A stretch of 64,000 bases of DNA from JAITWN01 sp034002745 (lineage in GTDB: Bacteria; Pseudomonadota; Gammaproteobacteria; SZUA-140). This document shows positions 44,116 to 53,342 of this stretch, piece by piece (within the stretch, counting starts at the first letter, position 1; the number at the start of each line of letters is the position of its first letter). The position numbers and the translations under genes were made by a program. Location of the stretch: assembly GCA_034002745.1 (NCBI GenBank), contig JAVEZY010000010.1, positions 18,276-82,275 of the forward strand. The letters are read 5' to 3'. The notes beneath the pieces were generated by a model. That model was not told where the DNA came from. It searched no databases and saw only the letters and a list, made by a program, of their open reading frames with translations.

Positions 44116-45495
44116 TCACCTGCCCGCGGAAACGGCGATATCGAGCTTGCGCATGAGATCGTACAGGGTGGGACGACTGATGCCGAGCAGTTCCGCAGCC
44201 TGGACGATGTTGCCACCGGTATGGGCCAGTGCGCGGCGGATGGCTTCGGACTCGGCATGGTCCCGCACCTGACGCAGATTGAAGGGCATCTCGCCGCCAA
44301 CTGCAGCCGCGTCCTCCAGCTCGAGCTCTTCCGCCGTGATCTGCTGGCCCTCGGCCATGATGACCGCGCGCTTCACTCTGTTTTCCAGTTCGCGCACATT
44401 GCCGGGCCAGGAATGACGCTCGACCGCGAGCAGGGCGTCGCGGGAGAACCCCTTGACGCGGCTGCGCAACTGGCCGGCGAAGCGCTCCAGGAACACGCGC
44501 GCCATCAGCACCACGTCGCCCTGACGCTCGCGCAACGGGGGAATGAGGACGGAAATCTCGCTCAACCGGTAATAGAGGTCTTCGCGAAAGCGGCCATCGG
44601 CGATCATGGCCTTGAGATCCTGGTGCGTGGCGCATACCACCCGCACATCGACCGCGATCTCCTGGCGTCCGCCGACACGCTCCACCACCCGCTCCTGCAG
44701 GAAGCGCAGCAGTTTCGCCTGCAGCCCGAAGGGCAGATCGCCGATTTCGTCGAGGAACAGCGTGCCCTTGTCGGCATACTCGATCTTGCCCGGGGTCTGC
44801 CTGGCGGCGCCGGTGAAAGCGCCCTTTTCATAGCCGAACAGTTCGCTCTCCAGCAGGTTCTCCGGGATCGCCGCACAGTTGATGGCGACGAACCGCCCGG
44901 AGGATCGCGGACTGAGCTCATGAATCGCGCGCGCGAAGACTTCCTTGCCGGTCCCGCTCTCGCCGAGGAGCAGCACCGTGGCATCGGTTGGAGCCACCCG
45001 CTCGATCGTGCGGCACAGCTTGAGCATGCGCGGACTCTCGGCGATGATCCCGTCCAGCGGCGTGTTGGTGTGCATGCGCGCCAGATTGCGGTTCTCGCGC
45101 TCCAGTTCGTAAAGATGACGGGCCCGATCGACGATTACCCGCAGGACCTCGGCGTCGACCGGCTTCTGGTAGAAGTCATAGGCGCCCATGGCGATGGCCC
45201 TTAGCGCGTGTTCGCGCTCGTCGTTGCCGGTAACGACGATGATCTTGGTATCGGGAGCCAGCGCGAGCATCTCGCCAAGCGCGGCCATCCCCTCGCTGGC
45301 GTTGGCGGGATCGGGGGGCAGACCGAGATCCAGAGTGACCACGGCGGGGGAATGACGACGCAGTGCCGCCAGCGCGGAAGGACGGTCATGCACCACCTGC
45401 ACCTCGTCGTCACCGAGCGCCCAGCGCAGCTGGCTTGCCAGTCCAGGGTCGTCCTCGACGATCAGCAGACCATTCGCGCTCTTCCCGTTCGCCAT
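44116..45495 (-). CDS. prsR: PEP-CTERM response regulator PrsR (NtrC family)
   Basis: A 459-residue sigma-54 activator. The receiver (about 1-125) has the acidic pair Asp15-Asp16, the phosphorylation site Asp56 in VTLDLGLPP and the K in DFYQKPVD. The central AAA domain has Walker A GESGTGKEVFARAIHE, the sigma-54 contact loop GAFTGA and LFLDEIGDLP. The C-terminus is a Fis-type helix-turn-helix (GGNIVQAAELLGISRPTLYDL). It should activate the sigma-54 promoter of the PEP-CTERM gene. Its start overlaps the PrsK stop by one base (TGATG), so the pair is co-translated. Confidence 0.96.
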   Translation of the reverse strand: MANGKSANGLLIVEDDPGLASQLRWALGDDEVQVVHDRPSALAALRRHSPAVVTLDLGLPPDPANASEGMAALGEMLALAPDTKIIVVTGNDEREHALRAIAMGAYDFYQKPVDAEVLRVIVDRARHLYELERENRNLARMHTNTPLDGIIAESPRMLKLCRTIERVAPTDATVLLLGESGTGKEVFARAIHELSPRSSGRFVAINCAAIPENLLESELFGYEKGAFTGAARQTPGKIEYADKGTLFLDEIGDLPFGLQAKLLRFLQERVVERVGGRQEIAVDVRVVCATHQDLKAMIADGRFREDLYYRLSEISVLIPPLRERQGDVVLMARVFLERFAGQLRSRVKGFSRDALLAVERHSWPGNVRELENRVKRAVIMAEGQQITAEELELEDAAAVGGEMPFNLRQVRDHAESEAIRRALAHTGGNIVQAAELLGISRPTLYDLMRKLDIAVSAGR

Positions 45496-47588
45496 CAGTT
45501 CGCCGCCTCCGCGATTCCATCGTTGCCGGACCCAAGTATATCGGCAGAAGCCGCGGGCAGCAGAATCGTGAATGTGGAACCCTGGCCCGGCGCGCTGTGC
45601 ACTTCCATGCGCCCGCCGAGACCATGGATGAATTCACGCGCTTCATACACACCGATGCCCATGCCGGCATTTCCCTTGGTGGTATCGAACGGCCGGAACA
45701 GCCGGGTGCGTATGAAATCCTCCGTCATGCCGACACCGTCATCGCGTATATGGATGTAGGCATGCGGTCCCTGGGCCTCCAGCAGAACTTCGACCGCCCC
45801 GTCGCGCGGCGTGGCCTCCTGGGCGTTCTGCACCAGATGTTCGAGTACCGAGGCCAGCCTTTCGGCGTCCGCCATGACGCGCAGCGGCGCCCCCGACGGG
45901 CAGCGCAGGACAGGAACCGGCTGTGTCGCGCTGCGACGAGCCACCACGTCCGCCAGGCACTGATCGAGCCGGACCGGCGCCGCCGCGGGCGAGTCGAAGC
46001 GTCCCTTGCGCAACTGGGCAAGCAGGCGGTTCATGCGTCCCACGGTGTTGTCCACGGTGCGTATCGCGTCCTCCATGAAAGCCGGGTTGTCGCGATGGCG
46101 CCCGGCATTGGAGACCACCAGCGCAAGTTGCGCCACCATGTTCTTCAGGTCGTGGACCACATAGGCGGAGAGCCGGTTGAAGGCCTCGAACTGCCGCGCG
46201 TGGGTCAGGGCCTCGGATGCATCGAGCAGCGCAAGGTAGCTCGCGGCCTGCTGTCCGGCGGTCTTGAGCAGATCGCGGTCCTCCCAGTTGGTTTCGCGCG
46301 GCGCCCGCGGCCGGCCAAGCAGGACGATACCGGTGAGCCGTTCGTGATGGCGCAGTGGAATGACCAGCCAGGCTCCGGCGTCTTCGGCGAGCCAGTCCGG
46401 AACCTCCAGACCGGGATAGCGATCGGGGGCCACCGAGAGTTCATGCAGATCGATGACCCAGTTGTGTGTTTCCAGAAAACACAGGAGCGCATCGTCGCGG
46501 GCAAGCACCGTGACCGGCGGCGCCCGGTTCCAGTCCGTGGCATAGACGAAGTCGCCACCGTCATCCGGCGCGCGCACCCACAGGCGGCCATTGGTGCTGT
46601 CGACGATCTGCGCCAGCGCCTGGATCACGCGCTGACGCAGCGCAACGCCAGGCTCGCCCTCGGCGAGGGTGCCAATGAAACGCAGCCATTCGTCGCGGTA
46701 ATCGTACTTGTAGTTGTAGAAGTGCTTGCTGAGAAAAACCTTGATGCGGGCGCGCACCTGGCCGGAAAACAGGACTGCAAGCAGGGCCATCGCGCTCGCC
46801 GCGAGCAGCGCCACCTGCGCCACCACACCCCACTCGCCGCCGTACAGGCGGACATAGTAGCCACCGGCCGCGATTGCCAGCATCAGGAATCCCGTGCCGA
46901 CCAGGGTCGTGCCGTAGAACATGAACCGCCGCGACACGAACACGTCCAGCGACCATTGCGGATTTCTCGCCGCCGATACCGCGATCAGCGGCGCAGCCAT
47001 CGCATTGACCAGGCCGCGCGCCTGCCACAGGCCGGTATCCAGTTGCATGAACATCATGGCGTCGGCGTACAGAATGAGGTCGTAGACGAACACGCCGCCC
47101 ACGCCGAGACAGAGATATTTCAGCGCCCAGCGCTGCGCGACATCGCCATTGCGATAGAGTTGCTCGATCAGGATCAGCCCCAGCAATGCCATCAGCAGCA
47201 GGCCCATCAGGCGCGCCTGGGCCACCAACGCCGCATCCGCCCACCCCATCGGCGCCAGCCCCAGCGCAAGCAGCACCAGCCAGAGGCCATGAATCAGGTA
47301 GCGCGAGCGCGAGGCGACGGCATCGCGAACGCCGAAGCTGAGCAGCTTGACCAGGAAGATCAGCCAGCACGCGCCGCGCAGGACCTCGGCGGCATAGGCG
47401 AGACGGTAGGGCAGTTCCTCGGCTGCCGCCGACCATGCGAGCAGGACACACCAGGCACAACTCGCCAGCACCGCGGAAACCAGCAGGCCGCCCTGCAGGC
47501 GCCCACGCCAACCGGTGAGCAGCAGCAACGCGAGGCCGAAGAAAAAGACGCCTCCGGTGAGATAGCTTGTGACGCCTATATCGAACAT
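45495..47588 (-). CDS. prsK: PEP-CTERM sensor histidine kinase PrsK
   Basis: A 697-residue membrane sensor kinase. The N-terminal third has about eight membrane helices, followed by a GAF-like region, the H-box VVHDLKNMVAQLALVVSN with His479 as phosphoacceptor, and an ATPase domain with NAQEAT (N box), DDGVGMTED (G1) and MGIGVYEAREF (G2). It phosphorylates PrsR and belongs to TIGR02916. The input signal is unknown. It is 75 bases from the EpsB gene, so the sensor and the first polymer-building enzyme are probably transcribed together. Confidence 0.95.
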   Translation of the reverse strand: MFDIGVTSYLTGGVFFFGLALLLLTGWRGRLQGGLLVSAVLASCAWCVLLAWSAAAEELPYRLAYAAEVLRGACWLIFLVKLLSFGVRDAVASRSRYLIHGLWLVLLALGLAPMGWADAALVAQARLMGLLLMALLGLILIEQLYRNGDVAQRWALKYLCLGVGGVFVYDLILYADAMMFMQLDTGLWQARGLVNAMAAPLIAVSAARNPQWSLDVFVSRRFMFYGTTLVGTGFLMLAIAAGGYYVRLYGGEWGVVAQVALLAASAMALLAVLFSGQVRARIKVFLSKHFYNYKYDYRDEWLRFIGTLAEGEPGVALRQRVIQALAQIVDSTNGRLWVRAPDDGGDFVYATDWNRAPPVTVLARDDALLCFLETHNWVIDLHELSVAPDRYPGLEVPDWLAEDAGAWLVIPLRHHERLTGIVLLGRPRAPRETNWEDRDLLKTAGQQAASYLALLDASEALTHARQFEAFNRLSAYVVHDLKNMVAQLALVVSNAGRHRDNPAFMEDAIRTVDNTVGRMNRLLAQLRKGRFDSPAAAPVRLDQCLADVVARRSATQPVPVLRCPSGAPLRVMADAERLASVLEHLVQNAQEATPRDGAVEVLLEAQGPHAYIHIRDDGVGMTEDFIRTRLFRPFDTTKGNAGMGIGVYEAREFIHGLGGRMEVHSAPGQGSTFTILLPAASADILGSGNDGIAEAAN

Positions 47589-47663
47589 GGGCCTGATGCC
47601 CCGCGTGGCTCGAAGGCGGTCACAGCCGGGAATTCCGGCCGGCGCTCACCCTGGCCCGGCGGA

Positions 47664-49052
47664 CTAGCGTCCTCCCCTTTTCCACAACACCGCCTGAGCG
47701 GTCTGCAGCAGGATGACCAGATCGAGGAACACGGTATAGTTCTTGACGTAATAGAGGTCGTAGGTGAGCTTCTCTTCGGCGTCCCGCTCCGACGCCCCAT
47801 ACGGATAGTTGATCTGGGCCCAGCCGGTGATGCCCGGCTTGACGCGATGTCTTTCCGCATAATAAAGGATCTTCCCGGAAAGCTCCCTGACGAATTCGGG
47901 ACGCTCGGGACGCGGACCGACGAAGCTCATCTCCCCCTTCAGCACGTTGAACAGCTGGGGCAGTTCGTCGATACGGTACTTGCGCAGAAACCCGCCGCAG
48001 CGCGTGACCCGCGCATCGTTCTTCTGCGCCCACTGGGCGCCTTCCTTCTCGGCATCCACCGTCATGCTGCGGAACTTGAGCACGCGGAACTCGCGACCGT
48101 GCTCCCCCACCCGCACCTGACGGTACAGGATGGGACCACGGCTGTCGACGGCCACCGAGATGGCGGCCAGCAGCATCAATGGCCAGAAGACGGCGAGCAT
48201 TGCCAGGCTGACGGAGACGTCGAAGATCCGCTTCCACACCGCCCGCATCCCGCTGTGATAGAAACCGTCCGCATAGATCAACCAGCCCGGGTACAGATGC
48301 TCGAGGAGAATGCGCCCGCACTGACGCTCGACGAAGCTGATGATGTCCAAGACATCGATACCCAGCAGACGGCATTCCACGATCTCGCGAATGGGAAAAT
48401 TGCGGCGGCGGTCATCCACCGCAACCACGATCTCCTGGATCCTGTGCCGGCGCACCAGATCCGGCAGCGGCTCGTCGGAATGCAGGAACACCCTCCCCTT
48501 CACTTGTGGCGGATCGTCACCCAGCTGCACATAGCCGACGATACTCATGCCGCGCCGGTCCGCCTTTCTGCGCATCAGGCGGTCGATGACGCTCGCCCTC
48601 TGCCCGGTGCCGAGCACGAGGATCCGCTTCTTCAGCCCATCCACCGTGCCGATATGCTGGAACAGGAGGCGGGAGGCGATGAGCGCTGCGCCGGAAAACA
48701 GCAGCACCAGCGCGAATGCTCCGCGGCCGATGGCAAGCCCCGGAAAGATATAGAAGAGCACGACCATGACCGTCAGCCCGAGCACCAGGCTGACGCCAAG
48801 CCGCAGCACCAGTTGCGCGGTCCCGTCACGAGAATGGCGAGTGTAGAGCCCCATGGCTATCATGCAGGCCATGACCACGAGCGCATAGGTGATCGCCTTG
48901 CCCTGCAGCGGCTCGACTTCGGCCAGCCCTCCCGGATCCCCAATGAAACGCAGCCAGATGCCGAGATAGTAGGTGGCGGCGAGCAATGCCAGCTCGAGAC
49001 CGACGAGCATCACCAGGGCCCGGGGAATGTAATGACCGAATACTCGAACCAT
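47664..49052 (-). CDS. epsB: Sugar transferase EpsB (polyprenyl glycosylphosphotransferase)
   Basis: A 462-residue membrane enzyme that starts polysaccharide synthesis by moving a sugar phosphate onto undecaprenyl phosphate. Four to five N-terminal helices, a Rossmann-like domain (KRILVLGTGQRASVIDRLMR) and the C-terminal catalytic core: KRIFDVSVSLAMLA, VLKFRSMTVDAE, RKYRIDELPQLFNVLKGEMS, VGPRPERPEF and KPGITGWAQINYPYG. It matches the XrtA-associated transferase (TIGR03013). I start at the ATG at 49052 because the 37 residues upstream are basic and unlike the family; no strong ribosome site is seen. It is divergent from ugd. Confidence 0.94.
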   Translation of the reverse strand: MVRVFGHYIPRALVMLVGLELALLAATYYLGIWLRFIGDPGGLAEVEPLQGKAITYALVVMACMIAMGLYTRHSRDGTAQLVLRLGVSLVLGLTVMVVLFYIFPGLAIGRGAFALVLLFSGAALIASRLLFQHIGTVDGLKKRILVLGTGQRASVIDRLMRRKADRRGMSIVGYVQLGDDPPQVKGRVFLHSDEPLPDLVRRHRIQEIVVAVDDRRRNFPIREIVECRLLGIDVLDIISFVERQCGRILLEHLYPGWLIYADGFYHSGMRAVWKRIFDVSVSLAMLAVFWPLMLLAAISVAVDSRGPILYRQVRVGEHGREFRVLKFRSMTVDAEKEGAQWAQKNDARVTRCGGFLRKYRIDELPQLFNVLKGEMSFVGPRPERPEFVRELSGKILYYAERHRVKPGITGWAQINYPYGASERDAEEKLTYDLYYVKNYTVFLDLVILLQTAQAVLWKRGGR

Positions 49053-49202
49053 ATTTCCGATCTTTGCGCGCTTGGATACGCCGGGTCGCTGGCCAGCGCG
49101 GCGCCCAGCGAGGCGGTACAGGTGCGGGGACAGTCGCCTCCCGCTTTCGCGGGTGATCGTCAAATGCCCGTCAATTCTTTAGTTTTCAGGCAGCCGGCGG
49201 CT

Positions 49203-49230
49203 TTGCGCCCCTTGCGGTGCAAGGTATCAT
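49203..49230 (+). promoter_or_regulatory. Sigma-70 promoter for ugd
   Basis: TTGCGC at 49203-49208 and TATCAT at 49225-49230 are spaced by 16 bases. Transcription would start near 49237, giving a leader of about 42 bases to the ATG at 49279, which has a weak ribosome site. Confidence 0.5.
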
Positions 49231-49278
49231 ACACGGCGGCCTGATTCCGTAAAATCATGTGACAACAGGATAAAGCGA

Positions 49279-50625
49279 ATGAAGATCACGATCTTTGGTT
49301 CCGGCTACGTCGGCCTGGTCACTGGGGCCTGCCTGGCCGAGGTGGGCAACGACGTACTCTGCGTGGATATCGACGAGCGCAAGGTCGGTATGCTTCGCGA
49401 AGGCCGCATCCCGATCTATGAGCCCGGACTGGAGAGCCTGGTCGAGAGCAACATGAAGGCGGGCCGCCTGGACTTCACCACCGACATGGCAGCAGGGGTC
49501 GCCCATGGCCTGTTCCAGTTCATCGCGGTCGGCACGCCCCCCGGGGAAGACGGTTCGGCGGATCTGCAGCACGTTCTCGCCGTCGCCCGCACTGTCGGCC
49601 AGCACATGGACGATTACCGGATCGTGGTCAACAAATCGACGGTACCGGTCGGCACCGCGGACAGGGTGAAGGCAGCGCTCGCAGAGACCCTGGCGGCGCG
49701 CGGTCGCAGGATCGAATTCGACGTGGTCTCCAACCCGGAGTTCCTCAAGGAAGGCGCGGCGATCGACGACTTCATGCGCCCCGACCGCATCGTCATCGGC
49801 ACCGACAATCCCCGCACCGCCGAACTGCTGCGCGCCCTGTACGCGCCGTTCAATCGCAATCACGAACGCATCGTGCGCATGGATGTGCGTTCCGCCGAAC
49901 TCACCAAGTACGCGGCCAACGCCATGCTCGCCACGAAGATCAGCTTCATGAACGAACTGGCCAATATGGCGGAACGGCTAGGCGCGGACATCGAGCATGT
50001 GCGCGTCGGCATCGGCTCGGATCCGCGCATCGGCTGGCACTTCATCTATCCGGGCATCGGCTTCGGCGGCTCGTGCTTTCCCAAGGACGTGAAGGCTCTG
50101 GAGCGCACCGCGCGCGAAATCGACTACCAGGCCGGGCTGCTGCAGGCGGTCGAGGCGGTGAACGAGCGCCAGAAGGAGGTTCTGTTCGGCAAGATGGAGC
50201 GCCATTTCGGCGGCGATCTGCGCGGCCGGACCCTTGCGCTGTGGGGACTGGCCTTCAAGCCCAATACCGACGACATGCGCGAAGCGCCCAGCCGCGTGCT
50301 GATGGAAGCCCTGTGGCGGGCGGGCGCGACGGTCCGCGCCTACGATCCGGTCGCGCGCGACGAGGCGCGCCACATCTATGGAGACCGGCCTGATCTGGTT
50401 CTGTGCGACAGTCCGGAGGAAGCGCTGCAGGGGGCCGACGCGCTGGCTCTGGTGACGGAGTGGAACGAGTTCCGCAGCCCGAACTTCGCCGCAGTGAAGC
50501 AGGCGCTCCGCAATCCGGTGATCTTCGATGGCCGCAATCTCTACGACCCGGAGACGCTGGCAGCCGAAGGATTCGTGCATTATTCCATCGGCCGCAGACC
50601 GCGCGGAGTCGATCAGCCCGCCTGA
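49279..50625 (+). CDS. ugd: UDP-glucose 6-dehydrogenase
   Basis: A 448-residue enzyme that oxidises UDP-glucose to UDP-glucuronate. The NAD-binding motif GSGYVGLVTGACLAEVG (residues 7-23), STVPVGT, SNPEFLKEGAAIDDF and the catalytic Cys266 in GFGGSCFPKD are all present, along with GLAFKPNTDDMREAPS. The glucuronate would feed the exopolysaccharide as an acidic sugar. It stands next to and divergent from EpsB, typical of exopolysaccharide loci. The start ATG is preceded by AACAGGATAAAGCGA. Confidence 0.97.
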   Translation: MKITIFGSGYVGLVTGACLAEVGNDVLCVDIDERKVGMLREGRIPIYEPGLESLVESNMKAGRLDFTTDMAAGVAHGLFQFIAVGTPPGEDGSADLQHVLAVARTVGQHMDDYRIVVNKSTVPVGTADRVKAALAETLAARGRRIEFDVVSNPEFLKEGAAIDDFMRPDRIVIGTDNPRTAELLRALYAPFNRNHERIVRMDVRSAELTKYAANAMLATKISFMNELANMAERLGADIEHVRVGIGSDPRIGWHFIYPGIGFGGSCFPKDVKALERTAREIDYQAGLLQAVEAVNERQKEVLFGKMERHFGGDLRGRTLALWGLAFKPNTDDMREAPSRVLMEALWRAGATVRAYDPVARDEARHIYGDRPDLVLCDSPEEALQGADALALVTEWNEFRSPNFAAVKQALRNPVIFDGRNLYDPETLAAEGFVHYSIGRRPRGVDQPA

Positions 50626-50698
50626 GACGCCGGAACCGCGGATCGGCGGCGGAATCCATCAATTCCCGCCCGTCCGAGCCGCGGTATCATGCCGCCCC

Positions 50699-51730
50699 AT
50701 GCGCACGATACCGCGGCTCGTCCCGCCCCTCGTTCTGCTGATCACCCTGGCGCTCGCGCCCGCGATCCCGCTGTCCGCGCAAACGGTGGCGACGCTCAAA
50801 TACCATCCCGGCCATTACGTCTCCCTCAACCGGCCCGACGATGCAGCGCGCGTCATGCCCGGGCTCGTCCTTCCGGGAGTGCGAGGCGTGCAGATCCGTT
50901 ACACCTGGAAGAGCCTGGAACCCGAACGCGGGCGCTACGACTTTTCGCGCATTGCGGACGATCTGGAACGGGCGGCCCGGCTCGGGCTCCAGCTGGTCGC
51001 CTTCATCGAGGACAAATCCTTCTTCACCGAAGCGCATCATCTGCCGGCCTATCTGGATGCCTATGCCCTGCCCTTCACGCGCGGCGGCATGGTGGCGAAG
51101 CGCTGGGACCCGACCATCATCGAGCGGATGGGAGCCTTGCTCTCGGCGCTCGGCGAGCGCTTCGACGCGCATCCGCACTTCGAAGGCGTTGCCCTGCAGG
51201 AGAGCGCCATGGGCTTCACTCCCGAGATCGAAACCCTGCATGGCTACACGCCAGAGAAGTACCGTGACGCGCTCATCGCCCTCCTGCGCAGCGCCCGCCG
51301 AGGACTGCCACGATCGCAGGTCTTCTGGTACATGAACTTCCTGGAAGGCAAGCAGGCTTACCTGGCGGATGTGGCCGAGGTCGCCGTCGAGGAACGGATC
51401 GCAATGGGCGGGCCCGACGTTCTGCCCGAGCGCGCTTCCCTGGTGCGTCTCACCTACCCGCTCTATGCACGCTTCGCCGGACGCCTGACCCTGTTCTGCT
51501 CCATCCAGAACGACAGCTACGCTCATCACCGCGAGAACAGCGCAGGGCAAAACCGCTACTGGACGCTGGAAGAGCTGCTCATGTTCGCGCGGGACGAGTT
51601 GCATGTCAGCTACCTGTTCTGGAACCGCAAGGACTGGCGCAAGCCACCGGACTCGTGGACCTGGAACGATGCGATCGCGGTGATCCGCGCCCACCCCGAA
51701 CTGCAGGGAGCACCTGCCGCGCGCCACTGA
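50699..51730 (+). CDS. Secreted glycosidase-like protein, paralogue 1
   Basis: A 343-residue protein with a signal peptide (VLLITLALAPAIPLSAQT). The rest looks like a TIM-barrel glycoside hydrolase domain: VQIRYTWKSLEPERGRYDFS matches the early strand and loop of GH-A clan enzymes, VAFIEDKSFF the next, and VALQESAMGF offers a glutamate at the place of the acid/base residue. It shares most of its length with the gene at 52017, including YTPEKYRDA, PRSQVFWYMNFLEG and AMGGPDVLP. The family has no name that I recognise. I start at the ATG at 50699, since the longer frame overlaps ugd. Confidence 0.8.
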   Translation: MRTIPRLVPPLVLLITLALAPAIPLSAQTVATLKYHPGHYVSLNRPDDAARVMPGLVLPGVRGVQIRYTWKSLEPERGRYDFSRIADDLERAARLGLQLVAFIEDKSFFTEAHHLPAYLDAYALPFTRGGMVAKRWDPTIIERMGALLSALGERFDAHPHFEGVALQESAMGFTPEIETLHGYTPEKYRDALIALLRSARRGLPRSQVFWYMNFLEGKQAYLADVAEVAVEERIAMGGPDVLPERASLVRLTYPLYARFAGRLTLFCSIQNDSYAHHRENSAGQNRYWTLEELLMFARDELHVSYLFWNRKDWRKPPDSWTWNDAIAVIRAHPELQGAPAARH

Positions 51731-52016
51731 TGCCCTGAACTCCCGTCATCCGCGAAACGGCGGCCGCCGTCAAAACCGGACCCGCGCCCAACGCGGCGCG
51801 AAAGCCATCGCGCGAAGAAATAGCCGAGGCGAAGCGGGAACATTCGCGCATGTCACGAACCGATTGCTCGCGCCCGCCGATGCGTCGCATCAGCATCAGC
51901 AGGCGAAAACACCCGTTCACCGCTGCGGTCGTGACCGGCATCGCAATTCATCGCATCCGCCACGAATCGGGTGATATCACGCTCGCGCCTTGCCGCCGCG
52001 GTTCGATACAGGAGGC

Positions 52017-53237
52017 ATGCATACACATCGCCCCCCGTCATTCGGACGCATCGCCCTCCTGATCCTCTGCGCGCTCATCCAGTGGGGTTGTATCTCCGGC
52101 GAAAACTCCAGCTCCGCGGACAGCAGCGGAACGGCGGCTCCCGCCGTGACCTCACCACCGCCGATCACCGGCGTCATTGCGCCGCCAGCGGCATCCGTCC
52201 CCGATGCGCCGCTCGATGGAGAACCGACGGACGGAATCTCCACCGCCCCCGGCGGCACGGGAAACGAACCCGCCGAGGGACCGGATAGCGGCATCGATCC
52301 GGAAGAGCCAGCCAGGAAACGCAATCCGGGCCATTACATCGCGCTCAACGACTGGGATGGAGATACCCAGCTGATCCAGGCCGTCCGGCCGGGCGTGACC
52401 GGTATCCACAAACGCTATCCGTGGGCGGATCTGGAACCCGAGTTCGGCGTCTACGACTTCTCGCGCATCGAAGCGGATCTCGCCCTCGCGGGCGACCATG
52501 GCATGCGCTTCGTGATCATGATCGAGGACAAGAGCTTTACCATGGACGTCAAGCGCACGCCATCCTATCTTCATGACGGCTATACCCTGCCCTATACTCA
52601 CGGCGGCTGGGTGGCCAAGCGCTGGGATCCCTGGGTGCTTGAACGACTCGCGCTGCTCACCCGCGCGCTGGGCGAGCGCTTCGACGATCATCCGTGGCTG
52701 GAAGGCGTGGCCTTCCAGGAAACCGCCATGGGCTTCACGCCGCAGATCCAGGCTGCCCACGGCTACACTCCGGAAAAATACCGGGACGCGATCATCCAGA
52801 TGCTGATCGCCACCCGCTCGCACTTTCCGCGCTCGCAGGTGTTCTGGTACATGAACTATCTCGAAGGGCGTCAGGCGTACCTTGGCGATGTCGCCGAAGC
52901 GGTCGCGGATCACGATATCGCCATGGGCGGGCCGGACATCCTGCCCGACAGCTGGCCGCTCAACTTTCACACCTATCCGCTGTACGATCGCTTCAAGGGA
53001 CGCATGACGCTGTTCAACTCGGTACAGTATGACAGCTACCAGCATGCGCACCTCGATCCCGATGCGGCGACGACCTACTGGACGCCAGAGGAACTCTTCA
53101 TCTTTGCACGCGATCGCCTTCACCTGAATTACATGTTCTGGACGCGCAAGCCGCAGCGCGATCCGCCAGACTCGTACAACTGGCTGGATGCGCTGCCGGT
53201 GATCGCAGCGAATCCCTCGCTTCGCCCCAGTCCGTGA
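52017..53237 (+). CDS. Glycosidase-like lipoprotein, paralogue 2
   Basis: A 406-residue paralogue of the gene at 50699. The N-terminus is a lipoprotein signal with Cys25 in LIQWGC, followed by a Ser/Pro/Gly-rich linker of about 70 residues and then the same TIM-barrel-like domain (HKRYPWADLEPEFGVYDF, VAFQETAMGF, HGYTPEKYRDA, SQVFWYMNYLEG). A tandem duplication followed by gain of a linker and lipid anchor would explain the pair. It may trim or bind the exported polymer at the outer membrane. The start at 52017 has AGGAGG only one base away, so a TTG at 51990 is also possible. Confidence 0.78.
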   Translation: MHTHRPPSFGRIALLILCALIQWGCISGENSSSADSSGTAAPAVTSPPPITGVIAPPAASVPDAPLDGEPTDGISTAPGGTGNEPAEGPDSGIDPEEPARKRNPGHYIALNDWDGDTQLIQAVRPGVTGIHKRYPWADLEPEFGVYDFSRIEADLALAGDHGMRFVIMIEDKSFTMDVKRTPSYLHDGYTLPYTHGGWVAKRWDPWVLERLALLTRALGERFDDHPWLEGVAFQETAMGFTPQIQAAHGYTPEKYRDAIIQMLIATRSHFPRSQVFWYMNYLEGRQAYLGDVAEAVADHDIAMGGPDILPDSWPLNFHTYPLYDRFKGRMTLFNSVQYDSYQHAHLDPDAATTYWTPEELFIFARDRLHLNYMFWTRKPQRDPPDSYNWLDALPVIAANPSLRPSP

Positions 53238-53262
53238 ACCATCAGGGCGAATACGGATGCGC

Positions 53263-53292
53263 TTGACGCGAGCGAACGGCCGCGCTTCTAAT
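53263..53292 (+). promoter_or_regulatory. Sigma-70 promoter for the epsL-G operon
   Basis: TTGACG at 53263-53268 and TCTAAT at 53287-53292 are spaced by 18 bases. Transcription would start near 53299, about 45 bases before the ATG of epsL at 53343. Confidence 0.5.
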
Positions 53293-53342
53293 GGCCTATC
53301 CATGCCTGCGGGCCTCCCCGGAAGATCGTTCGTGCCGAGCCG

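Noticed and set aside
45363..49244. Plus-strand open frame of 1293 codons opposite prsK and epsB
   Set aside because: It is a high-GC shadow of the well-supported minus-strand genes; it is rich in Arg, His, Gln and Pro without domain motifs.
51731..52016. A small plus-strand frame (51850-52062) in the gap between the glycosidase-like genes
   Set aside because: It overlaps the next gene start, has Arg/Ser-rich composition and no ribosome site.
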